A DNA stretch of 35,497 bases from CAYWJT01 sp964458655. GTDB taxonomy: Bacteria > Acidobacteriota > Aminicenantia > Aminicenantales > Saccharicenantaceae. Below the pieces are notes generated by a model. That model had not been told where the DNA came from. It ran no database searches and saw nothing but the letters and a program-made list of their open reading frames with translations. This document shows, piece after piece, positions 1 through 8,802 of this stretch (within the stretch, counting starts at the first letter, position 1; each line of letters opens with the position of its first letter). Where the stretch lies: NCBI GenBank assembly GCA_964458655.1, contig CAYWJT010000026.1, forward strand, positions 1 to 35,497. The letters run 5' to 3'. Position numbers and translations under genes: made by a program.

Positions 1-84
1 TGTCTGGCTTGAAGTTGCGACCTCAAGCGCCGGCAGGCCGGTCGCGGCGCCGGGTCTAAGCTAAAAAGGGCTCTCGGGAGACGG

Positions 85-285
85 CTAGCCGCCGGAGGTC
101 AGGACTTTTTTCCTGGCCAGCAACTGGCGGGCGTATCTCGAAACGAGCCCGCCCTGCTTCTCGCGGCATTCGGCCAGCTCAGCCTCGACCTCCGCGAGCG
201 TCATCTTGTTGATTTTCTTCCTTTTGGAGCCGGCTTGGCCTTCAGCTTGGGGGTCGGCCGCAGCGTCTTTCTTTTTTGCGCTCAT
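85..285 (-). CDS. Small basic helical protein of unknown function (66 aa)
   Basis: No function can be assigned. The N-terminal 25 residues are Lys/Ala/Gly-rich and look disordered. The rest reads as one or two amphipathic helices built on a pattern like K-I-N-K-M-T-L followed by Glu/Arg-rich heptads and a conserved-looking G-G-L-x-S-R-Y-A block. That block resembles small uncharacterised proteins I have seen in spirochaetes and acidobacterial relatives, but this is memory, not a search. The ATG at 285 is chosen because AAGGTG lies about 8 nt upstream; a GTG four codons earlier sits inside that ribosome-binding site. A TTGCAA-17-TATGAT promoter lies upstream. The gene is transcribed away from the D-aminoacylase gene. 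Downstream there is a short T-run (about 62-68 read on the minus strand) without a convincing stem. Confidence 0.6.
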   Translation of the reverse strand: MSAKKKDAAADPQAEGQAGSKRKKINKMTLAEVEAELAECREKQGGLVSRYARQLLARKKVLTSGG

Positions 286-323
286 GTCCGCGATCACCTT
301 GTGTCGAGATGAGTGAGTCCCGT

Positions 324-352
324 ATCATATCAGAGAAGGCCGGGCTTTGCAA
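324..352 (-). promoter_or_regulatory. Sigma70-like promoter for the small basic protein
   Basis: On the minus strand TTGCAA (352-347) is followed by a 17-nt spacer and TATGAT (329-324). This predicts a transcription start near 317 and a leader of about 32 nt before the ATG at 285. The -10 box matches consensus at five of six positions, the -35 at four of six. Assigned by eye. Confidence 0.45.
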
Positions 353-443
353 CCGGCTCCGAGGACCCGGCCAGTCCGGCAGGTTGCCCTGCCGGGGCCG
401 TTGAAGTATCATCTGCGGAGCGCGCGAAGACTGGAGAACCGGC

Positions 444-2159
444 ATGGGAAAAAAACTGACGCGGCGGGCCTTCATCGCCGGCACGGCCAAGTCCGCGGCC
501 CTGGCCTCGCTGGCCCTGCCCGCGGGTCTGCTCTTCAAGGGCTGCGCCAGGTCCGCGGAACTCGACCTGGTCGTTTTTGGAGGGCTGGTTTTTGACGGCA
601 CCGGCGGGCCTCCATTTGAAGCGGACATCGGGGTCAAGTCCGGGCTGATAAAGGTCATCGGCAAGAGCGGGTCGCTGGTCGGCAGAATAATGGTCCCGGC
701 CCGGGGACTGGCCGTGTCGCCTGGCTTCGTCGACATCCATACCCACACGGCCGAAGAGCTGCTGGTCAACCCCCGGGCCGAAAGCTCGGTCCGACAGGGG
801 GTGACGACGGTCATCGGCGGCAACTGCGGCGAATCGCCCTTTCCCCTGACCGACGAAATGGCTGTGGAAGCGGCCGCCGACCTCAAGGAGCGTTACGGGC
901 TTGATCTGGCCTGGAAGGACGCCGCCGGTTTTTTCCTGAGAGTGGCCGAGAAGGGAACGGCCGCGAACTATGCCTCGCTCACGGGCCACGGCAGGCTGAG
1001 GGCCTGTGTCGTGGGCTACAACGACCGGCCGGCTTCGGAAGCCGAGATAGACAGAATGAAGGAGCTGCTCCTCGAGTCGATGGCTCAGGGCAGCTTAGGC
1101 CTTTCTTCCGGCCTGGAATACTCTCCGGGGAGTTTCGCCCCGACGGAAGAGCTCGTCGGTCTCTGCCGGGCCGCGGCCGTTCGCGGCGGCCTCTACGCCA
1201 CCCACATGAGAGACGAGGAAGAAGGTGTGCTGGAAGCATTCGACGAAGCCGTCAGGATCGCCCGGGAGTCCGGCATCCGGCTTCAAGTTTCCCACCTCAA
1301 GGTCGGCTATCCCCGCAACTGGTCGAAATTCGCGGACCTGATGGACAGGTTCGACCAGGCCGCCGGGAGCGGCCTGGAAATCCAGGCGGACCGTTATCCC
1401 TACGTCGCCTGGGCCACCGGGCTGAGCCTGTTCTTTCCGCTCTGGTCGAGGGAAGGCCGGACCGAGGATTTCATCAAGAGGCTGCTCGAGCCGGGCCTGC
1501 AGGAGCGGCTTAAAGAGGAAGTCCTCAAGAAGGGCGAGGAGCTCGAGGGCTGGGACAAGGTGCTGATATCTTCGGTGGCGCTGGAAAAGGACCGGGCCTT
1601 CGAAGGCATGAACATCGAAGACGCTGCCAGGTCGGTCCGGTCCGGGCCGTATGAGTTCATCCGGGACCTGCTCATCGCCGAGAACGGCCGGGTGGGCATG
1701 ATCGCCTTCGGGATGAGCGAGGACCATCTAAGGGCGATTCTGGCCCATCCGCTGGTGAGCGTGGGCTCGGACAGTTCGTCGCTCGCTCCGTACGGGCCTC
1801 TCGGCAGAGGCAAGCCTCACCCCCGGGCCTACGGCACTTTCCCGAGGGTGCTGGGCAGGTACGTCAGAGAGGAGAAAGTGCTCCCGCTGGAGGCCATGAT
1901 CAGGAAGATGACGCTGATGCCGGCGCGGCATCTGGGACTGGCCGGTCGCGGCTGCGTCCGGACGGGCTGGGCGGCGGACCTGACCGTATTCGACCCGGAA
2001 AAGATAAAGGACCTGGCGACCTGGACTTCGCCCCATACTTACTCGGAGGGCATCGCCTACGTCATCGTCAACGGCCTGCCGGTGGTGCAGGGAGGCGAGC
2101 ACACCGGCCTGCTGCCTGGCCGGGTCCTGAAGAAGAAGGCGGGCGGGGAGGTCTCTTGA
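444..2159 (+). CDS. N-acyl-D-amino-acid deacylase (D-aminoacylase), Tat-exported amidohydrolase
   Basis: Zinc amidohydrolase predicted to remove acyl groups from N-acyl-D-amino acids. The 571-aa product starts with a twin-arginine signal (T-R-R-A-F at about 6-10) followed by a hydrophobic stretch and a Cys at 34 in L-F-K-G-C. It may therefore be a Tat lipoprotein, although Lys at -2 is unusual for a lipobox. The residues expected for the family are present: H99 and H101 in H-T-H-T, C128 in G-N-C-G, H254 in A-T-H-M, H284 in V-S-H-L and D443 in G-S-D. The spacings 99 to 128 and 254 to 284 equal those I recall for the Alcaligenes faecalis enzyme (67/69, 96, 220, 250). GGAG at 433-436 supports the ATG. 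The stop overlaps the TTG start of the next gene, so the two are probably co-translated. The exact acyl-amino-acid substrate cannot be read from sequence. Confidence 0.88.
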   Translation: MGKKLTRRAFIAGTAKSAALASLALPAGLLFKGCARSAELDLVVFGGLVFDGTGGPPFEADIGVKSGLIKVIGKSGSLVGRIMVPARGLAVSPGFVDIHTHTAEELLVNPRAESSVRQGVTTVIGGNCGESPFPLTDEMAVEAAADLKERYGLDLAWKDAAGFFLRVAEKGTAANYASLTGHGRLRACVVGYNDRPASEAEIDRMKELLLESMAQGSLGLSSGLEYSPGSFAPTEELVGLCRAAAVRGGLYATHMRDEEEGVLEAFDEAVRIARESGIRLQVSHLKVGYPRNWSKFADLMDRFDQAAGSGLEIQADRYPYVAWATGLSLFFPLWSREGRTEDFIKRLLEPGLQERLKEEVLKKGEELEGWDKVLISSVALEKDRAFEGMNIEDAARSVRSGPYEFIRDLLIAENGRVGMIAFGMSEDHLRAILAHPLVSVGSDSSSLAPYGPLGRGKPHPRAYGTFPRVLGRYVREEKVLPLEAMIRKMTLMPARHLGLAGRGCVRTGWAADLTVFDPEKIKDLATWTSPHTYSEGIAYVIVNGLPVVQGGEHTGLLPGRVLKKKAGGEVS

Positions 2160-3118
2160 AGCGCGTTGTGCTGTTCGCTGCGGCCCTGCTGGCACTTTCG
2201 TTGCAGGCCGCAGAGTCTGCGCTCGAAAGAATGACCTTGAGGACCGCTTCCGGGGCCGAGCTCGAGCTTGCCGCCAGGACTTTCCAGCCGGGGGAACCTG
2301 TATTGTTGAGCGTCCGGAACGCCGGCGCTGCGGCCGCTGTCGAGGTCGACTTCCTGGACCAGCGTCTCAGGCTCAAGCTCGTCGACGCCGGCGGGGAAAA
2401 GGTGGCTTGTCTCGGGATCGACCTGGCCGCTCCTGCCGGCGCGCGGCAGTTCGCCGCCGCGCTGGTTTCACCGACGGGTGATAGGGAAAGGGTCCAAGGC
2501 ACGGTTGACATCCGGAAAAAGTCCTTTCCCGCGACGCGGCTGAAACTCGCGCCGAAGTACGTGACTCCGCCGCCTGAAGCCCTGGAGAGGATCCGCCGCG
2601 AGAATGAGATCCTGGGATGGATCTACGGCATGGTCACGGCCGACTGGCTCGGCGACGGGCCCTTCATCGCTCCACACGCCGCGCCGAGCTGGGATAATTT
2701 CGGCCAGAGAAGGATAAACAACGACGTGGTCACATCCGTGCACGCCGGCCTCGACATCAGGGCGCCGCACGGCGACCCGATCCTGGCCGCCAACGCCGGC
2801 CGGGTCGTGCTGGCGAGCGACCTGTACATGGGCGGCAAAACCGTCGTCATAGACCACGGCCTGGGCGTTTTCAGCTCCTACGGCCATCTTTCGGAGATGC
2901 TTGTGCGAAGGGGCGAGCTTGTTGCGAAGGGCCGGCCGGTAGGCAAGTGCGGCTCCACCGGACGCTCGACCGGTCCGCACTTGCACTGGTCGGCGCGCGT
3001 CCACGGCAGCCGGGTGGACCCGGCGGCTCTGCTCAGCCTGCCTTTCCCGGCCGCTACTTCCGCTTCAGGTACTCAAACAGCCACTCGTGGATCGTCCGCC
3101 ACCAGAGCTCGGCGTTAA
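2156..3118 (+). CDS. LytM/M23-family metalloendopeptidase, secreted
   Basis: Predicted periplasmic zinc endopeptidase of the lysostaphin/LytM fold, which typically cleaves peptide cross-links in peptidoglycan. The 320-aa protein has a short signal peptide (about 1-20), a beta-rich N-terminal region (about 21-130), a linker, and the peptidase core. H196 and D200 (H-A-G-L-D), H244 (Y-G-H-L) and the H-L-H pair H275/H277 are all present, so the site looks catalytically competent. The start is TTG at 2156. It overlaps the preceding TGA by three bases and has GGGGAGG just upstream, which indicates translational coupling to the D-aminoacylase. The last about 20 residues are low-complexity (Ser/Thr/Ala/Arg) and lie inside the 3' end of the convergent S9 peptidase gene, so the tail is probably not functional. 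Substrate is inferred from family. Confidence 0.85.
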   Translation: MKRVVLFAAALLALSLQAAESALERMTLRTASGAELELAARTFQPGEPVLLSVRNAGAAAAVEVDFLDQRLRLKLVDAGGEKVACLGIDLAAPAGARQFAAALVSPTGDRERVQGTVDIRKKSFPATRLKLAPKYVTPPPEALERIRRENEILGWIYGMVTADWLGDGPFIAPHAAPSWDNFGQRRINNDVVTSVHAGLDIRAPHGDPILAANAGRVVLASDLYMGGKTVVIDHGLGVFSSYGHLSEMLVRRGELVAKGRPVGKCGSTGRSTGPHLHWSARVHGSRVDPAALLSLPFPAATSASGTQTATRGSSATRARR

Positions 3119-5111
3119 GCGGCTTCTGGATGAAGTGGTCCTCGTCCGGGAAGTAGAGAAGCTTGGAGGGCACGCCCATCCTCTGGAGCGAGGTGAAGAA
3201 CTGCAGGCCCTGCTCGAGCGGGACGCGGAAGTCGTTGGCGCTGTGGATGACCAGGCAGGGTGTCTTGAAGTTCTTGACATAGTTCGACGGCGACCAGCGG
3301 CTGTACTGCTCCGGGCTCGTCCAGGGAGTGCCTCGGAACTCCCATTCCGGGAACCACAGCTCCTCGGTTGCCCCATACATGGAGCGCAGGTCGAAAACTC
3401 CGGAGTGGCTGATGAGGCAGTCGAAGATGTCGGTCTGAGCCTCGAGCCAGTCGATCATGTAGCCGCCGTAGGACGCCCCCGCGGCGCCCAGCCTGGTCTT
3501 GTCGATGAAGGGATAGGCGCCGTGCAGGTAGCCAACGGCCTTGACGATGTCCTCATAGGGCTTGCCTCCCCAGTCGCCGCTGATAGAGTCCGTGAAGGCC
3601 TGCCCATAGCCGGTGCTGCCGTGGAAGTTGACCATGGCCACGACGTATCCGGGGGCGGCGAACATCTGGGCGTTCCACCTGTAGTGGAAGGTGTCGCCGA
3701 AACTGCCCTGCGGCCCGCCGTGGATGAGCATCAGCAGCGGATACTTGACGGCCGGGTCGAAGAAGGGCGGCTTGAGCAGGAAGCCGTGGACCTTATCCCC
3801 CGCGGCGCCCTCGAACCAGAACTCCTCGGCCCGGTTCATCTCCAGGCCGGCCAGCAGCTGGCCGTTGAGGTCGGTCAGCCGCCGCAGTTTCGATGTCCTG
3901 AGGTCCAGCGACCAGATGTCGGCCGGCTCGCTAATGGACTGCTTGAGGAAGTACAGGCTGCGTCCGTCGGGAGCGACGTTCAGGGAGCCGACCGAATGGC
4001 CCTCGAGTACCTTGTCGATCTTCCCTGAGGCGGGGGTGACCCTGAATACCGCGTTCCGGCCCTTTTCTTCCGCTTCGAAGAAAAGCGCGGAGCCGTCGGG
4101 CGCCCAGAGCAGCTCGCCCGCCGAGCGGTCCAACTTTTCCGTCAGGTTGACGCGGCTGCCTGTTTTCCGGTCGAGGAGGATGACGTCGAGTTTATCGGCC
4201 TCGAAGCCGGGCCGGCTCATGGCCAGGTAGGCCAGGAAGCGGCCGTCGGGAGAGAAGCGCGGAGAGTGGTCGTTGGCTTTGTTCGTCGTGATGGGCTCGG
4301 GCCGGCCTCCGGCCGCAGAAACGACGAAGATGTCGTTGTTGGTGCCCAGGCCGAGGCGGAACTCCGGGTCGACGTTCGCGACATAGGCCAATTCCCCGCC
4401 GTCGGGCGAGAAGACGTAATCCTGGGAGCCGCCAAGCGCGATCGGCGGCACGTCGAGGTCCCCGGGCGTCAGGTCGCGGGCCGGGCCGCCCGTCGCGGGG
4501 ACGACGAACAGGTGGCTCCGCGTGCCGTCCCACCAGCTGTTCCAGTGCCTGAACAGGAGATGGTCAAAGAGACGGGCCTTGACCCGGCTCCTCTCAGCGG
4601 TCTCGAGCCGTTTCCGGTTGCTTTCGTCGTCCGGGCAGTCCGGATAGACGGACGAGACAAAGGCCAGGTGCGTGCCGGCCGGCGACCAGACGACGCCAGC
4701 GGCCCCTGTCGAGATGCTCGTGAGCTGGACCGCTTCCCCGCCGGCGGGGTCGATGGTCCAGACCTGGGCCGAACCCGAGCGCGTGGAAATGAAAGCCAGG
4801 CGCTTGCCGTCGGGCGACCAGCGGGGGTTGAAGTCGGCGGCGGGGTTGGCCGTGAGCCGTCGGGCCGGGCCGCCGGCTGAAGGCGCTATCCATATGTCGC
4901 TCGTGCCTCGGTTGGCCTCCCTATCCATGACGGTGACGACAATGGCGATCGTCCTGCCGTCCGGCGAAAGCTGAGGGTCGCTGACGCGCTTGATGTTGAT
5001 GAAGTCGTCGAAGGTCAGGGCTTTCTTTTGGGCTGCCGCCGGCATCCGGGCCGCGAAAAGAAGCGCGAGGACGGCGGCGGAGGCCGCGAGAAGGCGTAAA
5101 TGTCTCTTCAT
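3054..5111 (-). CDS. S9-family serine peptidase (prolyl oligopeptidase / acylaminoacyl-peptidase type), secreted
   Basis: Serine peptidase expected to hydrolyse short peptides in the periplasm or outside the cell. The 685-aa protein has a Sec signal peptide ending near A-A-A-Q (about residue 28). A seven-bladed propeller region with repeated S-P-D-G motifs (PD40-like blades) follows to about residue 420, then a C-terminal alpha/beta-hydrolase domain. The catalytic triad is visible and ordered as usual for S9C: S547 in G-A-S-Y-G-G, D627 in S-A-N-D-F-R and H659 in D-E-D-H-F. The ATG at 5111 is preceded by AAGGAG at 5124-5119 and a TATAAT box. The 3' end overlaps the convergent M23 gene by 65 bp. 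Peptide specificity (prolyl, acylaminoacyl or dipeptidyl) cannot be decided from sequence alone. Confidence 0.92.
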   Translation of the reverse strand: MKRHLRLLAASAAVLALLFAARMPAAAQKKALTFDDFINIKRVSDPQLSPDGRTIAIVVTVMDREANRGTSDIWIAPSAGGPARRLTANPAADFNPRWSPDGKRLAFISTRSGSAQVWTIDPAGGEAVQLTSISTGAAGVVWSPAGTHLAFVSSVYPDCPDDESNRKRLETAERSRVKARLFDHLLFRHWNSWWDGTRSHLFVVPATGGPARDLTPGDLDVPPIALGGSQDYVFSPDGGELAYVANVDPEFRLGLGTNNDIFVVSAAGGRPEPITTNKANDHSPRFSPDGRFLAYLAMSRPGFEADKLDVILLDRKTGSRVNLTEKLDRSAGELLWAPDGSALFFEAEEKGRNAVFRVTPASGKIDKVLEGHSVGSLNVAPDGRSLYFLKQSISEPADIWSLDLRTSKLRRLTDLNGQLLAGLEMNRAEEFWFEGAAGDKVHGFLLKPPFFDPAVKYPLLMLIHGGPQGSFGDTFHYRWNAQMFAAPGYVVAMVNFHGSTGYGQAFTDSISGDWGGKPYEDIVKAVGYLHGAYPFIDKTRLGAAGASYGGYMIDWLEAQTDIFDCLISHSGVFDLRSMYGATEELWFPEWEFRGTPWTSPEQYSRWSPSNYVKNFKTPCLVIHSANDFRVPLEQGLQFFTSLQRMGVPSKLLYFPDEDHFIQKPLNAELWWRTIHEWLFEYLKRK

Positions 5112-5146
5112 GGCCGGCTCCTTTGGATGGATATCGTCGCCCGGGC

Positions 5147-5176
5147 ATTATAGAACAAAGAGGGCGGCGGAATAAA
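5147..5176 (-). promoter_or_regulatory. Promoter for the S9 peptidase gene
   Basis: A perfect TATAAT lies on the minus strand at 5152-5147, about 36 nt before the ATG at 5111. The matching -35 position 17 nt upstream (about 5175-5170) is weak and T-rich only. Predicted start of transcription is near 5140. Confidence 0.45.
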
Positions 5177-5216
5177 CAGCGCCGAGCGCGGACCGGGCCG
5201 CAAAGAACTTTTCCGT

Positions 5217-5245
5217 TTGAGATGCGTATGAAAAAATGACACAAT
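5217..5245 (+). promoter_or_regulatory. Possible promoter for the ABC exporter operon
   Basis: TTGAGA (5217-5222) is followed by a 17-nt spacer and CACAAT (5240-5245). The predicted start near 5252 would leave only about five nucleotides before the ATG at 5257, so the first ATPase might be translated from a very short leader. The -10 match is only four of six. Confidence 0.3.
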
Positions 5246-5256
5246 AGACGGAAAAG

Positions 5257-6167
<911 letters not shown>

Positions 6168-6168
<1 letters not shown>

Positions 6169-7049
6169 TGGAAGCGACGGGTCAGGTCAGCCGCAAGGGT
6201 TACGCCCGCTGGGAAGGCCGGCGGGCGGCCCGCAAACTGCCCTGGTGGCCCATCACCAGGGCCGGCATAAGGCTGGCCTTCACGAAGAAGAGGTTCAAGG
6301 CCTTTTTCGCCTTCGCCTTCCTGCCCGCGGTTTTCACGCTCGGCGGCATATACGTTTCCGAGAGGCTGGAAGATTTCCGGACCTACCTGCGGGGCGCGGA
6401 CAAGTTCCTGGAGGTCAACCCGGGCTACTTCATGCAGTACTTCACGAACGGCAGTCTGTTCCTCTTCATTATCGTCATCATGGCCCTGGCCGGGTCGGGC
6501 CTGGTCGCCGACGACCTCAAGAACAACGCCCTCCAGCTTTACTTCGCCCGTCCCATCCGGAAAAGGGACTATCTGCTGGGCAAGATGTCGGTCCTGGTCT
6601 TTTTCATCACGCTGCTGACCCTCCTGCCAGGCCTGGTTTTCCTGGTCTTCAAGCTCATCTTCTCGGGCAGCTTCAGGTTCCTTTACGACTACCCCTGGCT
6701 CCCGCTTTCGGTAGCGGCGGAATCGGCCCTGCTCATAGCTTTCTTCAGCCTCTACACCTTGACCCTATCGGCCCTGAGCAAGAACAGCCGTTACGTGATG
6801 GTCCTCATCGCCGCCATCTATTATTTCTCCGAAGTGCTGTTCGGCATCCTTTACGGCATCTTCCGGAGCCCATACGCGGCCCTGGTCTCCTTCAAGAGGA
6901 ATATCAACCAGGTGAGCGCGGTCATTTTCGGCCAGAAGCCGCCCCACGCTTTCCCGCCGCTCATCTCTTTCGCTCTGCTGGCTATTCTTGGCGCCGGATG
7001 GTGCTACGTCCTGGTCCGCAGGATACGGAGCGTCGAGGTCATAAAATGA
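6168..7049 (+). CDS. ABC-2 family transporter permease (first of two)
   Basis: Integral membrane subunit of 293 aa. A basic cytoplasmic N-terminus of about 43 residues precedes roughly six hydrophobic segments (about 45-63, 103-120, 148-170, 187-210, 214-235 and 266-284). The motif around A-R-P-I-R-K-R (about 125-131), just after the second segment, is typical of ABC-2 permeases, which read A-R-P-V/I-x-R there. The ATG at 6168 is preferred to an in-frame TTG one codon earlier, because AGGAG at 6156-6160 is then 7 nt away. The stop overlaps the next ATPase start as ATGA (7046-7049). Confidence 0.85.
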
Positions 7050-7972
7050 CGACCGTGATCGAGGCCCGCGAACTGTCCAAGTGGTACGGGAACGTCCTCG
7101 GCCTGAGCGACGTCACCATCGGGATCGACCCGGGCATAACGGGCCTGCTCGGCCCGAACGGCGCCGGCAAGTCGACCTTCATGAAGCTCATCACCGGCCT
7201 TCTCAAGCCCAGCCGGGGCGAGATCCTGGTCAAGGGGCGAAGGGCTTGGAACAACCCGGGCGTTTTCAGGGACATCGGCTTCTGCCCGGAGCTCGACAGT
7301 TTTTTCGAGGAGATAAGCGGCTGGGAGTTCCTGGTCGGGCTGGTCCGACTCCATGGGCTGGAGGCGGAGGAGGCCGAAGCCAGGGCGGCCCGGGCCTTGG
7401 AGACGGTCGAGCTCTTCGACGTCAGGAACAGACGGATCAGAAGCTACAGCCGGGGCATGCGCCAGAGGCTCAAGCTGGCTCAGGCCATTGCCCACGACCC
7501 GGGCATCCTGATCCTGGACGAACCGCTGGCAGGCCTGGACCCGCTCGGCAAGCGCAAGATGATCCGGCTCGTCAGGGCCCTGGGCGCCGCGGGTCGAACC
7601 ATACTTGTCTCGAGCCACGTCCTGCCCGAGATCGAGGCCCTGACCTCGCGCATCGTCCTCATACATCAGGGCAAGATCCTGGCGCAGGGGGACATCCATT
7701 ACATCAGGGAACTCATCGACACCCACCCGCACATGATCTCGGTCAGCGCCGACAGGCCGAGGCTGCTCGCGGCCGCCTTCATCCAGGACCCGGACGTGCT
7801 CAGGGTCTCGTTCCCGTCCGGGCCCGGCCAGGTCGTCTTCGAGACCAGGAACCGGGACGCTTTCTACGCCAGGCTGGGGCGGGTGGTCGTAGACGAGGGC
7901 ATCGAGGTCGAGGCCATCTCTTCGCCGGACGACAACCTGCAGGCTGTTTTCGACTATCTGATAGGGAAGTAG
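7046..7972 (+). CDS. ABC transporter ATP-binding protein (second of two)
   Basis: Second ATPase of the exporter cassette, 308 aa. Walker A G-P-N-G-A-G-K-S-T lies at 36-44, the signature Y-S-R-G-M-R-Q near 133-139 and Walker B I-L-D-E-P near 155-159, with an S-S-H switch histidine and a C-terminal extension like that of the first ATPase. The start is the ATG at 7046, which overlaps the permease stop by four bases. The reading frame is open for a further 267 codons upstream, but that stretch is antiparallel-looking Arg/Pro/His-rich sequence inside the permease gene and is not part of this protein. The two ATPases are similar over their length and read as an internal duplication of an ATPase-permease module. 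Confidence 0.9.
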   Translation: MTTVIEARELSKWYGNVLGLSDVTIGIDPGITGLLGPNGAGKSTFMKLITGLLKPSRGEILVKGRRAWNNPGVFRDIGFCPELDSFFEEISGWEFLVGLVRLHGLEAEEAEARAARALETVELFDVRNRRIRSYSRGMRQRLKLAQAIAHDPGILILDEPLAGLDPLGKRKMIRLVRALGAAGRTILVSSHVLPEIEALTSRIVLIHQGKILAQGDIHYIRELIDTHPHMISVSADRPRLLAAAFIQDPDVLRVSFPSGPGQVVFETRNRDAFYARLGRVVVDEGIEVEAISSPDDNLQAVFDYLIGK

Positions 7973-7976
7973 CGAC

Positions 7977-8780
7977 ATGGCCAGGAAAAAGGAAGGGGCA
8001 GAGGGAACGCTGACCGCGGCCGCGGCCGTCTTCCGGTTCTATTTTTTCCTCGGCCGCCGGTCCACCAAGCTCAAGGTGTTCAGCCTGCTCGGCCTCATAC
8101 CGGTCATCCTGGCGGTCGTCGTCAGGGTCATGTTCGCCGGACGTTCGGACGACGTCATGGCCGTTTTCAACGACATCCTGATGGCCTTCTACCTGCAGTT
8201 CTACATCGTCATGCTGGCGCTTTTCTACGGGACATCGATCGCCGCCGAGGAGGTCGAGGGCGGGACGCTGCCCTACTTGTTGACGAGGCCGGTGCCCAAG
8301 CGCTCGCTCGTCATCGGGAAATACGCCGCTTACACGGCCCTTATCCTTATCGTGACAATCGTAAGCCTGGCCGCCGGCTATTTCATAATGAACGGCGCCC
8401 GCACGAGCCGTCCTGATTTCTTAAGCGCTTTCCTCCGGGGCGCGGCGGCTCTGGCGTTGGGGATCATGGCCTACACGGCCTTTTTCACCTGCCTGGGGAC
8501 CTTCCTGAAAAGGTCGCTCATCATCGGGCTCATGTTCGGCTTCGGCTGGGAGAACGTCATCCAGTATTTCCCGGGCTCGACCCAGCGGCTGTCGATCGCC
8601 CACTACCTGAAATCTCTTTTGCCCTACAGGCCGACGGCGGGAAAGTTCTCTTTCCTTCTTTTCAGACTGGAGCCGACCAGGCCGGCGCTGGCCGTCTTGG
8701 CCCTGTTGGGGATAACCGCGGCGGCGCTGGTCGCGGCCTGCCTGGTCTTCGGCCACAAGGAATACCGCTTCGACGAGTAG
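7977..8780 (+). CDS. ABC-2 family transporter permease (second of two)
   Basis: Integral membrane protein of 267 aa that ends the exporter operon. It starts four bases after the ATPase stop, has a Lys-rich N-terminus and about six hydrophobic segments. The T-R-P-V-P-K-R motif near residue 104-110 is the ABC-2 equivalent of A-R-P-I-R-K-R in the first permease. The C-terminus is short and acidic. A hairpin overlapping the stop codon and followed by a T-rich run may end transcription. Whether the two ATPase-permease pairs form one heteromeric pump or two exporters cannot be told from sequence. Confidence 0.83.
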   Translation: MARKKEGAEGTLTAAAAVFRFYFFLGRRSTKLKVFSLLGLIPVILAVVVRVMFAGRSDDVMAVFNDILMAFYLQFYIVMLALFYGTSIAAEEVEGGTLPYLLTRPVPKRSLVIGKYAAYTALILIVTIVSLAAGYFIMNGARTSRPDFLSAFLRGAAALALGIMAYTAFFTCLGTFLKRSLIIGLMFGFGWENVIQYFPGSTQRLSIAHYLKSLLPYRPTAGKFSFLLFRLEPTRPALAVLALLGITAAALVAACLVFGHKEYRFDE

Positions 8781-8802
8781 CCGAAAGGGTTCTACTTCTT
8801 TT
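8776..8802 (+). terminator. Terminator-like hairpin at the end of the ABC operon
   Basis: AGTAG (8776-8780, including the stop codon) pairs with CTACT (8792-8796). An inner C-C / G-G pair closes a GAAA loop, and TCTTTT follows. The stem is short, so this is a modest candidate for factor-independent termination between two convergent genes only 20 bp apart. Confidence 0.35.

Noticed and set aside
1..84. Possible terminator after the small basic protein gene
   Set aside because: A T-run exists on the minus strand, but the preceding complementary bases form only a three- to four-pair stem.
6245..7045. A 267-codon N-terminal extension of the second ABC ATPase
   Set aside because: It is the +2 frame of the permease gene, Arg/Pro/His-rich; the ATPase fold begins at the ATG at 7046 with ATGA coupling.
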